Assembly (NCBI RefSeq): GCF_010233585.1
Contig: NZ_CP045997.1
Coordinates: 8,702,682 to 8,766,681 of the forward strand
DNA: 64,000 nucleotides
From: Spirosoma endbachense
GTDB taxonomy: Bacteria > Bacteroidota > Bacteroidia > Cytophagales > Spirosomataceae
Direction of reading: 5' to 3'
Shown here: positions 63,457 through 64,000 of the stretch, piece by piece
How the letters are laid out: every line of letters starts with the position of its first letter
How positions within the stretch are numbered: position 1 is the first letter of the stretch
Made by a program: the position numbers and the translations under genes
The notes under the pieces: generated by a model
What the model saw: only the letters and a program-made list of their open reading frames with translations
Told to the model about the DNA's origin: nothing
The model's database searches: none

Positions 63457-64000
63457 ATGAAACTTTCCAATAAATTACTCGTCGCTTTCTGTTCATCGCT
63501 CCTGCTGACAAGCTGTATGGACGTGCTCGATAAAACGGATCTGGGTTCAACTCAGGGTGCGCTGATCTTTAAAGATTCGATGCTGACCCAGATGAACCTC
63601 GATTTCATCTACGATCAGAATTTGCCCGCTCCAATCGGAAGTTTAGGGCCGGAGCCACTTGGTATAAGCGGCTTGTCAGACGAATCGTATGGCGAAAGCA
63701 AACTGTTGCAGGGTACGGTACTGGTCAATGATGTGACCGATTTTGGCACAGCCCTCAAGGCCGATAACAACTACGGTAAGATTCGGGTCATCAACATGTT
63801 TCTGAATGATGTAAAAGCAGGGCCGCTACCACAGTACACCAAGAATAAGCTCCGGGCGCAGGCGCAGTTTTTCCGGGCCTGGCGGTATTTCGATCTCGTT
63901 CGTTTATACGGTGGCGTACCACTGGTTTTAACGCCACTGGCGGCCGTTGGTGTCGAAGCCAAGCAGCTTGACTTTTTACCCAGAAATACCACTGCCGAAA
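63457..64000 (+). CDS. SusD/RagB-family lipoprotein, 3' truncated by window end (4th pair)
   Basis: The frame from the ATG at 63457 stays open to the last base (181 codons), so the C-terminal half is outside the window. The lipoprotein signal ends LLTSCMDVL (Cys20). The motif AQAQFFRAWRYFDLVRLYGGVPLVLTPL at about residue 137 is typical of SusD. It begins 15 bases after the SusC stop. Confidence 0.93.
   Translation, partial: MKLSNKLLVAFCSSLLLTSCMDVLDKTDLGSTQGALIFKDSMLTQMNLDFIYDQNLPAPIGSLGPEPLGISGLSDESYGESKLLQGTVLVNDVTDFGTALKADNNYGKIRVINMFLNDVKAGPLPQYTKNKLRAQAQFFRAWRYFDLVRLYGGVPLVLTPLAAVGVEAKQLDFLPRNTTAE

Noticed and set aside
1..64000. CRISPR arrays, tRNA or rRNA genes, insertion sequences, prophage
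   Set aside because: No regularly spaced repeats, RNA gene sequences, transposase or phage proteins were recognised on either strand.

Overview
The window comes from a Bacteroidota chromosome, most likely a Cytophagales/Spirosomaceae member close to Spirosoma; this is inferred from protein style, not from a search. Four SusC/SusD-type outer-membrane pairs, many lipoprotein signals, several TAnnTTTG (-7 type) promoter boxes, a large FtsX-like permease with a PadR regulator, and DUF892 and DUF3826 proteins support this. No rRNA, tRNA, CRISPR array, transposase or phage gene is visible.

Layout. 1-1376: end of a NarL-type two-component system. 1661-6370: a SusC/SusD pair on the minus strand. 6935-21183: ordinary and accessory genes, namely an HDAC-fold deacetylase, an SDR oxidoreductase, two unknown proteins, a DUF892 protein, an alpha/beta hydrolase, a beta-propeller/cytochrome c lipoprotein, an FtsX-like permease with PadR regulator, a lipoprotein, and a fabF-like synthase divergent from a TetR regulator.

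21195-31687: a nine-gene minus-strand operon. In order of transcription it encodes a fucose-isomerase-like sugar isomerase, split transketolase N and C subunits, an exported nucleoside-hydrolase-like DUF1593 protein, a ribose-type ABC importer (lipoprotein binding protein, DUF2291 protein, ATPase, permease) and an FGGY kinase related to glycerol kinase but altered in the substrate pocket. The set fits D-apiose catabolism: apiose to apulose, to apulose-4-phosphate, then transketolase cleavage.

32127-47354, divergent: a GH78 rhamnosidase, a RuBisCO-like protein, a DUF1537 acid-sugar kinase, a single-cysteine Asp/Glu-racemase-fold protein, a BASS-type carboxylate transporter, a SusC/SusD pair and a large GH67-like hydrolase. 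RuBisCO-like protein plus DUF1537 kinase is the signature of the 3-oxo-isoapionate branch of apionate catabolism. Three promoters here share a 15-bp palindrome (ATTTTC-AGA-GAAAAT type) placed exactly 46 bp upstream of a TAnnTTTG box, which suggests one activator.

47613-64000: DeoR and AraC regulators, a second SusC/SusD pair with a GH140 apiosidase-like and a GH43 lipoprotein, a DUF3826 protein, and a third SusC/SusD pair cut by the window end. GH140 and GH78 enzymes act on rhamnogalacturonan-II, the pectin domain that carries apiose. The simplest reading is a pectin (RG-II) side-chain utilisation region: apiose is released outside, imported, and metabolised by a transketolase route and possibly a RuBisCO-like route.
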